Positions 50,971-60,490 are shown, numbered from the stretch's first letter. The stretch: DNA of 64,000 bases from JAXMEB01 sp046348545 (GCA_046348545.1 JAXMEB010000002.1:186001-250000), one strand, 5' to 3'. The notes: generated from the letters alone by a model not told the origin. Numbers and translations: made by a program.

Positions 50971-51098
50971 TATAGCCTTCACAGCTGAATTTTGGGGGTT
51001 GTTGCCTTCGCGATTCTCACCGCAGTCATGTACTTTATGTACACTCCTGCGACTCGAATGCTCGGCGCCTACCCGAAAAATCATCTGTTGTGGGTATA
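50971..51098 (-). mobile_element. TATACCC palindromic element, full copy, reversed, intergenic
   Basis: 128 bp in the opposite orientation to most others: TATAGCCTTCACAGCTGAAT on the left and ATCATCTGTTGTGGGTATA on the right. One base of the left end differs (TATAGCC). It lies about 115 bp before the membrane spermidine-synthase-like gene and might add a stem to its leader. Confidence 0.85.
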
Positions 51099-51213
51099 GG
51101 TTCACAAATTTGGCGGAAAACTAAAGAACCATTTGCACTATTCGTAAAACAGGCTACACCCTGATTCGTTGAGTCTTTGACTCAATCTGACAAATCAAAG
51201 CAAGGAGCGCTGA

Positions 51214-53271
51214 GTGTTATTTGAGTTATCCATTCGCATGAGCATTCTGCTGAGTGCTTTTTTAATGTTCCTGATTCAACCCATGGTAGCTAAAATGATG
51301 TTACCAAATTTTGGTGGCTCAGCTTTTGTATGGGGAACTTGTGTACTTTTTTTTCAGACAGCCTTACTGCTCGGATACAGTTATGCTTATCTCTTATCTC
51401 GATTTATTCAGCAACGTATCCAAGTCTATCTTCATTTCCTTTTGTTAGGTCTGTCTCTATTTTTCATGCCCCCTTCTATCATGCAGAATGAAATATCAGT
51501 CGTGTCCGTTTCTTTGCCAATCCAAGTATTGTTAACATTGACAATCAGCGTTATTTTGCCGGTCACTTTAATTTCAGCAACGAATCCGCTCCTTCAGTAT
51601 TGGTATTCAAGCCTAAAGTATACTGAATTTCCACATAAATATTATTCTATCTCAAATATAGGAGCCTTGGCTGGATTAGTAGCATACCCTTTTTTGTTAG
51701 AGCCTTTCTTGCCAACTAGCTGGCAAGTTAAGATTTATAGCATTTTGTATGATTTTTATTTTGCTGCCATTTTTGTGGCGGCATTATATTTTTATAGGGC
51801 AGAACAGCTTATTCAGTATGAAAAAAAATCAGATTATCATGCTTATTACCATCCTATAAAATGGGTATTGCTCACTTGCTTAAGCAGTGCATTACTAATA
51901 TCTATCACACAATTTCTAACAGAAAATGTATTAAATTTACCTTTGCTTTGGGTTTTACCATTGGCCTTGTTTTTAATCTCTTATGTCATTACTTTTTCAA
52001 GTTCACGAACCTATCAAGCAAGTTTTTGGGCCCCAGCCTGTGCTATATTTGTTCTCCTCGCATTAATGCCTTTCGATCTGAAAGTCAAAGATGGGATTGA
52101 TATGGTCATTTTTCATCTTGCATTGTTATTTTCAGCTTGCATGGTGTGTCATGGTGAACTGATTAAGCTAAAACCCTCTAATAACCACTTAACGGCATTT
52201 TACTTATATATTGCATTGGGGGGTGTGTTTGGTGGGATATTTGTTAATTTTATCGCGCCTTATCTTTTTAATCGCAGAGAAGATTTTTATCTACTAATTT
52301 TAATTGTTTTTAGTCTGAGCGTAACGCTTCAACTCAAATTCTATTTCAAAAGCAAAAGAAGCTGGGATTTATTTTTAGGACTATGTGCCATATTTTTAAT
52401 GGCATATATTAGCTTCGTATTTATAATGTATGATTCAGCTTACATTTATAAAACATCTCAATATTATAGAAGTCCTTACGGCGTGTTGAAAGTTGAAAAA
52501 TTACAATTTAATAATGAAGAAAGAGAAAAGGTCAAAGCACTTTTTCACGGCAATATTGTTCATGGGGTAGAATTTGAATCGCTCGAAAAACAAGATGTTG
52601 CAACTACTTATTATAGTAAAGCCTCAGGACTTCATGAGGCTATCAGTTTCGTGAGGCAATACAATTCGCCGCTACGTGTTGGTGCAATAGGATTGGGCGT
52701 AGGTACCTTGGCGGCCTATGGATTGCCTGGCGATCAGTTTAGATTCTACGAAATCAATGAACAGGTTATTGATATTGCCAATAATCAATTTAATTATTTG
52801 TCACAATCAAAAGCAATGATTACGACCATTTTGGGGGACGCTAGAGTTAGTCTAGCTTCTGAATTAGCATACATAAATAATAATTTCAACTTGATTGTTG
52901 TAGATGCTTTTAATGGTGATGCGATCCCATATCACTTATTAACCAAGGAAGCCCTCAGTTTATATCAAGGACACCTTACAAAAGATGGGGTAATTGCATT
53001 TCATATTACTAATACATACATCAATCTCATCCCAGTTGTAAAAGGACTAGCCAATTCGATCCAATGCCCTGTTCATTTAGTATACAATGAGGGGGACGAA
53101 GCGATGATGCAGCTGCGTTCGATGTGGGCGCTATTAAGTTGTCACCCTAGATTTGATGAGTGGATTGAAAAATATGCATCGAACAGATTCTCAACAACCG
53201 ATAGAGCGATTTTGTGGACGGATGATCGTAATAGCATCATTCCAATTTTGAACTATACCCACAACAGATGA
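51214..53271 (+). CDS. membrane protein with spermidine-synthase-like domain
   Basis: 685 residues. The N-terminal about 400 residues hold roughly ten to twelve membrane segments, beginning SIRMSILLSAFLMFLIQPMVAKMMLP and NFGGSAFVWGTCV, the signature of fused membrane/spermidine-synthase proteins. The C-terminal about 220 residues are the SAM-type fold: RVGAIGLGVGTLAAYG as the nucleotide loop and VDAFNGDAIPYHL in the place of the catalytic loop. Substrate unknown. The last five residues YTHNR and the stop come from the palindromic element that begins at 53254, replacing the native end just after TDDRNSIIPIL. The loss is probably short because relatives end near there. Confidence 0.82.
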   Translation: MLFELSIRMSILLSAFLMFLIQPMVAKMMLPNFGGSAFVWGTCVLFFQTALLLGYSYAYLLSRFIQQRIQVYLHFLLLGLSLFFMPPSIMQNEISVVSVSLPIQVLLTLTISVILPVTLISATNPLLQYWYSSLKYTEFPHKYYSISNIGALAGLVAYPFLLEPFLPTSWQVKIYSILYDFYFAAIFVAALYFYRAEQLIQYEKKSDYHAYYHPIKWVLLTCLSSALLISITQFLTENVLNLPLLWVLPLALFLISYVITFSSSRTYQASFWAPACAIFVLLALMPFDLKVKDGIDMVIFHLALLFSACMVCHGELIKLKPSNNHLTAFYLYIALGGVFGGIFVNFIAPYLFNRREDFYLLILIVFSLSVTLQLKFYFKSKRSWDLFLGLCAIFLMAYISFVFIMYDSAYIYKTSQYYRSPYGVLKVEKLQFNNEEREKVKALFHGNIVHGVEFESLEKQDVATTYYSKASGLHEAISFVRQYNSPLRVGAIGLGVGTLAAYGLPGDQFRFYEINEQVIDIANNQFNYLSQSKAMITTILGDARVSLASELAYINNNFNLIVVDAFNGDAIPYHLLTKEALSLYQGHLTKDGVIAFHITNTYINLIPVVKGLANSIQCPVHLVYNEGDEAMMQLRSMWALLSCHPRFDEWIEKYASNRFSTTDRAILWTDDRNSIIPILNYTHNR

Positions 53272-53381
53272 TTTTTCGGGTAGGCGCCGAGCGTTCGAGA
53301 CGCAGGAGTGTACACAAAGTACATGACTGCGATGAGAATCGCGAAGGCAACAACCCCGAAAATTCAGCTGTGAAGGGTATA
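53254..53381 (+). mobile_element. TATACCC palindromic element, full copy at the end of a gene
   Basis: 128 bp, standard ends. In the reading frame of the upstream gene the element is read TAT ACC CAC AAC AGA TGA and stops translation. It also separates two convergent genes. Confidence 0.85.
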
Positions 53382-53404
53382 CTAAGGGATGATGATTATG
53401 GGGT

Positions 53405-54151
53405 CTATTCTAAATACTGTTTTTGCCAGTTTAAATATAAATTTTGAACAAATTCCGTAAAAGCGGCTTTGTCTCGGAATTGCTTAGGATCGATTGCATC
53501 ATACACATAGTAATGAGCATTTTTATTTTCGGCTTTGAGCAGGGTCCAGATCTTTTGAGGTAAGGTTTCTTTTCCCCATTCAAAGGTTTCTTGTGCTTCA
53601 TAATGTAAGAATACGGGTAAAATAGGGATCCCTGTTTGAATGGATAGATCAAAAGCACCATACTGAAAAGGCAAGTGGATCCGTCTACCTTTACATCCGC
53701 CTTCAGGGTAAAGACCGATACTATCACCCGCCTCAAGAACAGCCTTTAGATCGCTCACTGCATTTTGTCTGGCCGCTTTATCTTCTCTATCAAAAAATAG
53801 GGTTCCACCCGCTCGACTGATTCGACCCACCCACCACCAGTCTTTCACTTCTTTCTTTGCCAAGAAACGAGCTTTGAATAAAGCCGGCATACCAATGTCT
53901 TCAAACGCTGAAGGGTGATTAGAAATCAAAATATATTGCTTCGGGATGATATGGAGATTTTTTTGGTGTAATCGTAGGTTTATATTTAAAGCGCGGACAA
54001 ATACCCGGCACCAGTAGTAAAATACAGGAGGAAAATATTTTGAAGTAAGTTTGTCAGGAATGAAACTAACAAGATAAAGTACAATTGTTAGGATGAAGAG
54101 GTCAATCCATCCGACGAACAGCCTAAATAGATGGGCAAATGAGAGTATCAT
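53405..54151 (-). CDS. 1-acyl-glycerol-3-phosphate acyltransferase-like protein
   Basis: 248 residues. One N-terminal membrane segment (about 8-28) precedes the PlsC fold: block I ISNHPSAFED, block II GGTLFFDRED, block III LYPEGG and block IV IPILPVFLH. Members transfer an acyl chain to lysophosphatidic acid or related lipids at the inner membrane. In block I the usual H-X4-D reads H-X4-E followed directly by D, so either E or D would have to act. Convergent with the membrane gene upstream and divergent from the tssM-like gene. Confidence 0.8.
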   Translation of the reverse strand: MILSFAHLFRLFVGWIDLFILTIVLYLVSFIPDKLTSKYFPPVFYYWCRVFVRALNINLRLHQKNLHIIPKQYILISNHPSAFEDIGMPALFKARFLAKKEVKDWWWVGRISRAGGTLFFDREDKAARQNAVSDLKAVLEAGDSIGLYPEGGCKGRRIHLPFQYGAFDLSIQTGIPILPVFLHYEAQETFEWGKETLPQKIWTLLKAENKNAHYYVYDAIDPKQFRDKAAFTEFVQNLYLNWQKQYLE

Positions 54152-54201
54152 AATACTTTGAAGATTAATCCAACTTTATAATTCACTCAACAAACATATA
54201 A

Positions 54202-55005
54202 ATGACAACTACAATACAGGATGTAAAACCGACACGCATTGCACAGTTAGGACTTTTTCTATGGCGCTATCGAATGATGCCCGGACTAAAATGGGTGACG
54301 TTGCGTTATATCAAGCTTGTCCGTCAATCTCTTCGTTGGTGGCTTCAAGTTTGCAGTTTGTTTGTAGTGAGTGTGGTCATGATCCACCTCACGGTTTCCT
54401 TTGGATTAGCGCTAGTACAAAGTCACGATTTAAGAGAGACGGGAAAAGTCAAGGTAGCTGCTTTAGAACATGCGTTGCACCATATTGATGAGGGTGATAC
54501 TTTTCAACTCGCGTTGGCGCAAAGGGCGTTATTGGAACATATTGCCTTGGCCAAGAAATACGATCGCCGCTTTCCTGTCATCTCTATGTTGGGTGTGGAC
54601 ACTGAAAAAAGTCAGGTATGTCCCTTTTCAAAAATCTTATTGTCTAGTATTGAAGAAGGCTTTATCCTACCGGCGCGGTTACAACTAGAAGAAGGGTTGA
54701 ATGGATTTTATAAAAATTGGATGAGCCAAGATCAAGTTACCAGAGATTTTTTATATCCAGTTTACTTGGAGAATTTTCAATTTTATGTTGCATTAAAGCA
54801 GCATCCCAGTGAAGCTGATTTGTGGCGCTTGGCTCATTATTGGTATCAGAGTTTAAGTGCGACAGAGACTGATCGAAAGGCGGTCAATGTAGAGGATTTG
54901 AAGTTACTACTTGCATACTATTTCAAATGGAAAAAACAACCGGTCGCAACAGACACGGAGTTGGTAGCAGCTGTTGAGAAACAGCTTGAAGGGTATGCAA
55001 GTTGA
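54202..55005 (+). CDS. TssM/IcmF-like membrane protein, short form
   Basis: 267 residues. A basic N-terminus, one membrane segment at about 48-72 (LQVCSLFVVSVVMIHLTVSFG), then a periplasmic part with MLGVDTEKSQVCPF, LSSIEEGFILPARLQLEEGL and FYVALKQHPSEADLWRLAHY, reminiscent of the TssM region of type VI secretion with its paired helices before the conserved YLML-type stretch. Full TssM is over 1000 residues, so this is a mini form or a remnant. The tssA-like gene follows 14 bp later in the same direction. Assignment by eye only. Confidence 0.45.
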   Translation: MTTTIQDVKPTRIAQLGLFLWRYRMMPGLKWVTLRYIKLVRQSLRWWLQVCSLFVVSVVMIHLTVSFGLALVQSHDLRETGKVKVAALEHALHHIDEGDTFQLALAQRALLEHIALAKKYDRRFPVISMLGVDTEKSQVCPFSKILLSSIEEGFILPARLQLEEGLNGFYKNWMSQDQVTRDFLYPVYLENFQFYVALKQHPSEADLWRLAHYWYQSLSATETDRKAVNVEDLKLLLAYYFKWKKQPVATDTELVAAVEKQLEGYAS

Positions 55006-55019
55006 TTGGATAGGGTATT

Positions 55020-56000
55020 ATGGAAGTACAAGTTGAATATTTGTCGGAACTCTCGCCGCTCTTGGAACCCATCGCGATGGAGTCGCCATCAGGAGACGAC
55101 CCCCGTTATGACGAGCAATTTTTAAAAATCAAATCAGAAATTGAAAAAAGCCATTATGTTGATTATGGTTTAATCAAACATCTCGCGATTGAATTGCTTG
55201 CTCATAAGACTAAAGATCTGCGGATTGCAGGTTATTTGATTGTGGCTTGTGGGTATGAAAATGGGATCATGGGGCTGGCGACCGCTATCCATGTTTATGC
55301 ACATTTGATTCAAACATTTTGGGATTCAATTCACCCTAGGCGAGCGGTTTCTCGACACGCAGCTGTCGACTGGTTGAAATCTATCAGATTAAATCACCTG
55401 ATCAGAGAGATGGGGCGGGGCACCAAAGATGAACAAGAGGCCTTAAAACGGGCTATTACCCATCTGAATTTAGCGCTCAGTAAACATGTTGGCCAAAACT
55501 CTAAGGAGTTAAAATTCTTAGAAGATTGGTTTGCATATGGTCATGAAGAAGATAAAAAGATCTCGAAACTAGGTCAATGGGTGAAAAAGGCTGTTTTACC
55601 TGAGTCAAGGATGACGGCGCCCTGGGAGACGACTAAAGAACCTGAAATTCAGAATAATTACGCTAGAGAGAAAAATTCTTTGTTGGGGGATATTTTAAAA
55701 GAAATCCCATCTAAAAATTCTGAGCGTGAGCGCTTTAAAAAATACTGTCAAATTGCTGAAAAGTGTTTGGATCATAAACGATTCGATTTGGCATTGCCGA
55801 TTTTGGAAAATTTAGAGGGCAAAGTTGAGTGCTATAAAATAGCCGAATGGGAGCCTGACTTGGCTCTCCAAGTCTGGTCTTTGCAACTTCGGCTTTACTC
55901 AGAACAACACAAACAAGTCTCAATAAAGACCCTTCAAGATTTAAGGCGTAAAGTTGCAGATTTGTCTGTAGCCACATTAATGTATACCCACAACAGATGA
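55020..56000 (+). CDS. TssA/ImpA-family protein, C-terminus altered by element
   Basis: 326 residues. The ImpA N-terminal domain is clear at about 8-120: ESPSGDDPRYDEQFLKIKSE, LLAHKTKDLRIAGYLIVA, LATAIHVYAHLIQTFWDSIH and PRRAVSRHAAVDWLKS. TssA proteins cap and guide the type VI sheath. The last five residues YTHNR come from the element at 55983; the native C-terminus is lost, though the length is near that of short TssA proteins (about 340). With the TssM-like gene before it, it forms an isolated pair: no tssB, tssC, hcp or vgrG is in this window. Confidence 0.7.
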   Translation: MEVQVEYLSELSPLLEPIAMESPSGDDPRYDEQFLKIKSEIEKSHYVDYGLIKHLAIELLAHKTKDLRIAGYLIVACGYENGIMGLATAIHVYAHLIQTFWDSIHPRRAVSRHAAVDWLKSIRLNHLIREMGRGTKDEQEALKRAITHLNLALSKHVGQNSKELKFLEDWFAYGHEEDKKISKLGQWVKKAVLPESRMTAPWETTKEPEIQNNYAREKNSLLGDILKEIPSKNSERERFKKYCQIAEKCLDHKRFDLALPILENLEGKVECYKIAEWEPDLALQVWSLQLRLYSEQHKQVSIKTLQDLRRKVADLSVATLMYTHNR

Positions 56001-56110
56001 TTTTTCGGGTAGGCGCCGAGCGTTCGAGTCGCAGGAGTGTACACAAAGTACATGACTGCGGTGGGAATCGCGAAGGCAACAACCCCGAAAATTCAGCTGT
56101 GAAGGGTATA
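55983..56110 (+). mobile_element. TATACCC palindromic element, full copy inside the tssA-like gene
   Basis: 128 bp with standard ends. It stops the upstream gene with TAT ACC CAC AAC AGA TGA. Its right TA end is shared with the truncated copy that follows directly. Confidence 0.85.
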
Positions 56111-56133
56111 TACCCACAACAGATGATTATTCG
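56109..56133 (+). mobile_element. truncated tandem copy of the TATACCC element
   Basis: About 25 bp of the left end (TATACCCACAACAGATGATT) directly follow the full copy, then the sequence diverges. On the minus strand it supplies the stop codon of the next gene. Confidence 0.7.
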
Positions 56134-56594
56134 TAATAGGTGTTGGGCAGGGGTTTTGGCTTTGGGTTATTTGAAATCACTGAGAGTTTCACCTTAGGGG
56201 CGAGGAAAGTAAACTTACCATTTTCATTAAAGTGGAAACGAACATTTTCAGTGATTTCACCCAGAGGTTTAAAGCAAACTGCAATTGAATCAGGTGCAGG
56301 TGGGTGGGTAACACCTACACCAATCCGCGTCAGTTCATTTGTCAATGTGTTGATAATCACTGAATTATCGACTCGTGGATTAACCCGAACATGATTGAGT
56401 TCGAAAAGGACCCCTTGGAGCTTCTGCAAAAAATCATCCACAGCGAAGACAATGCCTTCAGCTAGTGATTCAACTCTTACGCATTCTATCACACGGAGTT
56501 CTTCATTTAAGACAAACTCGTAGATTTCTGCGAACTCACCATTGGTGACTCGAGTAGAATTGATTAAAATTTCAGCCGGTACTTGCGCTTTCAT
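56127..56594 (-). CDS. hypothetical protein
   Basis: 155 residues from the ATG at 56594 (MKAQVPAEILINSTRVTNGE); a TTG start at 56621 would add nine residues. No family recognised. Mixed alpha/beta composition, no signal or membrane segment. The C-terminal NTYYE and its stop are read from the truncated element, so the original end is missing. Divergent from radA, 46 bp apart. Confidence 0.55.
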   Translation of the reverse strand: MKAQVPAEILINSTRVTNGEFAEIYEFVLNEELRVIECVRVESLAEGIVFAVDDFLQKLQGVLFELNHVRVNPRVDNSVIINTLTNELTRIGVGVTHPPAPDSIAVCFKPLGEITENVRFHFNENGKFTFLAPKVKLSVISNNPKPKPLPNTYYE

Positions 56595-56640
56595 ACCTGT
56601 TGTATCGGCAGCAGGGCACAATCTTTAGAGAGAGGATGAC

Positions 56641-57999
56641 ATGGCCAAACATAAAACAGAGTATGCCTGCCAAGGCTGTGGTGCCCACTTTCCTAAGTGG
56701 TCAGGTCAATGTGGCGAATGCGGGGGATGGAACAGCCTGACTGAAGTAGTTATTGTTTCAGCTAAAAAAGTGGATGCTCGCTTAAAAGGGTATGCGGGCG
56801 AAACCGATGTTACTTTAACAGCACTGGATGAAGTACCAGAAAGTCAAGAAATGCGCTATAGCACGGGTTTGCCTGAACTCGATAGAGTATTGGGGGGAGG
56901 GTTGGTACCCGGCTCCGTGGTGTTAATTGGTGGGGACCCAGGAATTGGTAAATCTACTTTATTAACCCAAACGCTATCTTATATCAAAGACGCGCCTGCA
57001 TTATATGTGACAGGCGAGGAATCTTTGCAACAGGTGTCTTTGAGAGCCAAACGGCTTCATGTTAAAGCGCCCCATCTTCGATTGTTGGCAGAAACGCAAG
57101 TTGAAAAAATGATCGCACTGGCCACACCTTTTGAACCTCGTGTTATGGTTGTGGATTCGATTCAAACGATGTTTACAGAATTATTGCAGTCAGCGCCTGG
57201 CTCAGTGGGGCAGGTTCGAGAAAGTGCCGCTTTATTAGTTCGTTATGCCAAGCGAAGTCAAACAGCCCTTATATTGGTCGGACATGTCACGAAAGAGGGT
57301 GTTTTAGCAGGGCCCCGTGTTTTGGAACACATGGTTGATGCAGTCCTCTATTTTGAAGGTCAGAAAGATAGCCGTTTTCGCGTCTTGAGGGCTATTAAAA
57401 ACCGATTTGGTGCAGTCAATGAGCTCGGTGTTTTTGCTATGACTGATAAGGGGTTAAAAACGGTCACGCACCCTTCAGCGATTTTTTTAAGTCGAACTGA
57501 AATAGAAGTGCCAGGGCAAACCGTCATGGTGACCTGGGAAGGCACTAGACCTTTGTTGATTGAAGTTCAAGCCTTGGTCGATGAGAGTCATTTGGGGAAT
57601 CCTAGACGCGTTGCGGTTGGAATGGATGGCCAACGTCTAGCGATGCTCTTAGCGATTTTGAATCGTCATGGGGGCATTAATATTCATCAAATGGATGTTT
57701 TTTTAAATGTTGTTGGGGGGGTTAAAGTCACAGAAACAGGGGCTGACTTAGCGGTTATATTTGCATTGCTCTCGAGTTTAAAAAATAGACCTCTGGATAG
57801 AACACTGGCTGTTTTTGGAGAAGTTGGCTTAGGTGGGGAGATTCGTCCCGTGCAAGGGGGGCAGGAACGGATTCGAGAGGCTCAAAAACATGGGTTTAAG
57901 AGGATGATTGTGCCTAAAGCCAATGCTTCAAAACTTGAGCTAGATGGTATGGAAATCCAACCGGTTTCGACCTTACAGGAAGCGTTAAATTATTTTTAG
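56641..57999 (+). CDS. radA: DNA repair protein RadA
   Basis: 452 residues. N-terminal four-Cys zinc finger (YACQGCGAHFPKW then QCGECGGW), RecA-like core with GGDPGIGKSTL, the RadA hallmark KNRFG, and a C-terminal Lon-protease-like domain (GLGGEIRPVQGG). It is a helicase that promotes branch migration in recombination. Intact and normal length. Five bases before the next gene, probably cotranscribed. Confidence 0.97.
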   Translation: MAKHKTEYACQGCGAHFPKWSGQCGECGGWNSLTEVVIVSAKKVDARLKGYAGETDVTLTALDEVPESQEMRYSTGLPELDRVLGGGLVPGSVVLIGGDPGIGKSTLLTQTLSYIKDAPALYVTGEESLQQVSLRAKRLHVKAPHLRLLAETQVEKMIALATPFEPRVMVVDSIQTMFTELLQSAPGSVGQVRESAALLVRYAKRSQTALILVGHVTKEGVLAGPRVLEHMVDAVLYFEGQKDSRFRVLRAIKNRFGAVNELGVFAMTDKGLKTVTHPSAIFLSRTEIEVPGQTVMVTWEGTRPLLIEVQALVDESHLGNPRRVAVGMDGQRLAMLLAILNRHGGINIHQMDVFLNVVGGVKVTETGADLAVIFALLSSLKNRPLDRTLAVFGEVGLGGEIRPVQGGQERIREAQKHGFKRMIVPKANASKLELDGMEIQPVSTLQEALNYF

Positions 58000-58004
58000 G
58001 AGTC

Positions 58005-60077
58005 ATGATGCTTGATGGTTTTCACTTTGCAATCCAACGTATGCGATTGATTTTAGGCCAAGTTCTAGAAACGAAATCAATCGATAAAATGTATAAAGAC
58101 GAGTGTACTCCTAGCTTTTTAGAGAAAAATAGTTCTTTCGATCATTTAAAATTTGCACTTTACTATATTGCTGAAAAAATGCATCGAGCCTTTGATACGC
58201 TGGAAGCGGAACGACAAACTGTCCTCGAAGTGATGCAGTGGGTATTAGATCAGCGGATACTCACCTTTGATGAACTTAAGAATAGACCCAGAACCTTTTT
58301 TGAGAAGCTTGAACTCATTGCATTTGCCGGCGGTAATTCTTTGGGCACGGCTTTGGGGGTGCAAATTATTCTGGCGGGTGGCAGTGTAATGAATTTGGCT
58401 CATCCTAAATTAGCAGCGCAATTATTACCGGACCTTGAATCAGGCGCAAAAAAGATTTGTTTTGCTATGACAGAATTAGGGCATGGAACCAATGTCAAAG
58501 GCATTGAAAGCGTTGCATTCTATGATGTTGAGCAGGATGAGTTTGTGATTCACAATGCACATTCAATGATGGCGACCAAATGGTTCATTGGCAGTGCGAA
58601 ATATGCAGATTACGCTGTTGTATTTGCTCAACTGATGTTACCTAATCAATCAGGTGATCTAGAAAAGAAAGGACCCCATGCGATTTTGGTCTCTTTGAGA
58701 AATCCAGATGGCACATTAAGGTCAGGCATTGAAATTAATGATTTAGGTCACAAAATGGGAACCAATGGCGTTGCAAATTGCACCATGCAGTTTGATACGA
58801 TTCGCGCACCAAGGCGTCACTTAATGATGCAGAATATTGTAAGATTACGGCGCGTCAAAGAGGGGGATGCATGGAAAATTGTCTATGAAAAGCGAGCCGC
58901 TTTCCCTCTCGTGAGTTTGTACTCGACATTAAAATATGGTCGCACGCTGATTGGGAAAACCTCTTTGGGTATTCAAAAAATGATGCTGATTCTAGCAGAA
59001 GAATTAAGGTTAAAACGCTTACACAGTATCTTGCGACCCAACTCCGACTTTATGGTTCAAAAGCTGAGCCAGATTTTTGGGCTTGAATACGCTCTAAAAC
59101 AAATTTTAGCAGACATGAAGGGTAAAAGTGATACGCTGGTCACTGGGATTAAGGTCCTATCGAATGAATATTGTGAACAAATGATGAATGAGATGATTAA
59201 TTATTATTTATCTTGTGCGCCGACGATTAAAATGAATCTAATGAGGGAAAAGGCTAATTGGGTAGTTGGTCGAACGTATGAGGGTGACGATGCGGTCATT
59301 CCTCAAAAAGTGATGGGTGACAAAGTGTTGGCGTTGATAGGCTTAGTGCAACGTAAACAATATTGGGATGGTTTTTGTGAGTTATTTCATATTTCAAGAC
59401 TTTATTTAAGTGAAAAATTTTCAAATAAAACACCTTTGTTATACCTAGAATTGTTAGCTTATCAAACGATGTTTGAAGTCATGCGTGTTTTAAATGATCA
59501 AACTGATCTTACCCCTCAAGCTGAGCGATGGAATCGGATGCAAATGTTAATTACAGAGTTAGGAATGCTTTTCACGCAGATTGAGGTTTTACACTGTATT
59601 CGAACCAAGGTGAATTCAGAAGGAAACCATGAATATCTAGACTGGTTTGGGGCGCTCTACGTTGTCTATGAGTCTCGAGTGGTCATTGAGAACGCATCTC
59701 GAGTGGCGCAGCATTTGCCTACACTGGCCTCACTCGAGGCATCACCGGCAGAAATTGACAAAAGAATGGAAGCTGTGCGGCCCTATCTCCCATCTGAAGA
59801 GGTGTTTATAGCGCAGCGAGCTAAACAAAAAGAGGCTATTCTAACCTTGACCCCTCATCTAACAGATATGATGGAAGCTTTTACAAAAGCTCAAGGGGGT
59901 GAGAATCTCATCCGTTTTATGAAGGAGCGTCTCTATAAGTCGCCAAAAAGGGTTCAGATTTCAGAAGAGCCTCAGTCTGCCTCTATATCATGGTCGGTCC
60001 TTGACCGAGCTAGCGAGGATCAAAAAGCATTTGAGGTTGAGTTAACTCAAGAGTTTCGAGTGCAAAGTCGATTGTAA
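58005..60077 (+). CDS. acyl-CoA oxidase/dehydrogenase-family protein
   Basis: 690 residues, much longer than bacterial acyl-CoA dehydrogenases (about 380) and near the peroxisomal acyl-CoA oxidase length. The flavin and substrate blocks are CFAMTELGHGTNVKGIES, ATKWFIGSAKYADYAVVFAQ, GPHAILVSLRN and LGHKMGTNGVANCTMQFDTI. A long helical C-terminal half follows, as in the oxidases. It should introduce the trans-2 double bond in acyl-CoA and may pass electrons to oxygen. No other beta-oxidation gene is next to it. The catalytic Glu was not located by eye. Confidence 0.8.
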   Translation: MMLDGFHFAIQRMRLILGQVLETKSIDKMYKDECTPSFLEKNSSFDHLKFALYYIAEKMHRAFDTLEAERQTVLEVMQWVLDQRILTFDELKNRPRTFFEKLELIAFAGGNSLGTALGVQIILAGGSVMNLAHPKLAAQLLPDLESGAKKICFAMTELGHGTNVKGIESVAFYDVEQDEFVIHNAHSMMATKWFIGSAKYADYAVVFAQLMLPNQSGDLEKKGPHAILVSLRNPDGTLRSGIEINDLGHKMGTNGVANCTMQFDTIRAPRRHLMMQNIVRLRRVKEGDAWKIVYEKRAAFPLVSLYSTLKYGRTLIGKTSLGIQKMMLILAEELRLKRLHSILRPNSDFMVQKLSQIFGLEYALKQILADMKGKSDTLVTGIKVLSNEYCEQMMNEMINYYLSCAPTIKMNLMREKANWVVGRTYEGDDAVIPQKVMGDKVLALIGLVQRKQYWDGFCELFHISRLYLSEKFSNKTPLLYLELLAYQTMFEVMRVLNDQTDLTPQAERWNRMQMLITELGMLFTQIEVLHCIRTKVNSEGNHEYLDWFGALYVVYESRVVIENASRVAQHLPTLASLEASPAEIDKRMEAVRPYLPSEEVFIAQRAKQKEAILTLTPHLTDMMEAFTKAQGGENLIRFMKERLYKSPKRVQISEEPQSASISWSVLDRASEDQKAFEVELTQEFRVQSRL

Positions 60078-60250
60078 TAATGTACAGTCAGGATAGATAA
60101 ATTTTCAGGCGTTTGACTACCTTCCGCGCCGATATCAGGCTTTGAGATATTATTTCAAGCCCATATGAGTTATTTAAATTACTCTTTCGCCTTGGATAGA
60201 CAAGACAATCCTTAAAATTTAGATTTGAAACCTATGCCCTTGGAGAAATG

Positions 60251-60490
60251 ATGATGCGCAATAACGCTTTAGATGAATTATTGGTGGGTGACATTATTTT
60301 CTTTATGAATGCTTCAAAGCAAGCAATGCATGTTGCCGTCTACGCAGGTCATAAGTCAGGAGTGCATTTTATCACGCTGCAGTCTCGGAGCCTTATAATT
60401 CAGTGATGACGACAAGATTAAAGCCCGATAATTATCCATATCGTGTGTTTCGCTGTAAAAATTTCAATCTCGCTTTACAAGTTACTACTA
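60251..60490 (+). pseudogene. permuted papain-like (YiiX/DUF830-type) gene, 5' fragment
   Basis: The fragment starts MRNNALDELLVGDIIFF with GGAG upstream and contains QAMHVAVYAGHKSGVHFIT, with the His expected in the first half of permuted NlpC/P60 enzymes. A one-base loss near 60377 shifts the frame; after correction it reads AVSEPYNSVMTTRLKPDNYP and continues to 60490, where the IS element interrupts it. The rest is at 61800-62919. Confidence 0.7.

Noticed and set aside
55997..56197. A 66-residue frame starting in the element at 55983
   Set aside because: It is only the open frame of the element running into antisense of the next gene; no native peptide is attached.
60374..60380. Programmed frameshift in the papain-like gene
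   Set aside because: No slippery heptamer or stimulatory structure is seen, and the gene is also split by an IS, so decay is simpler.
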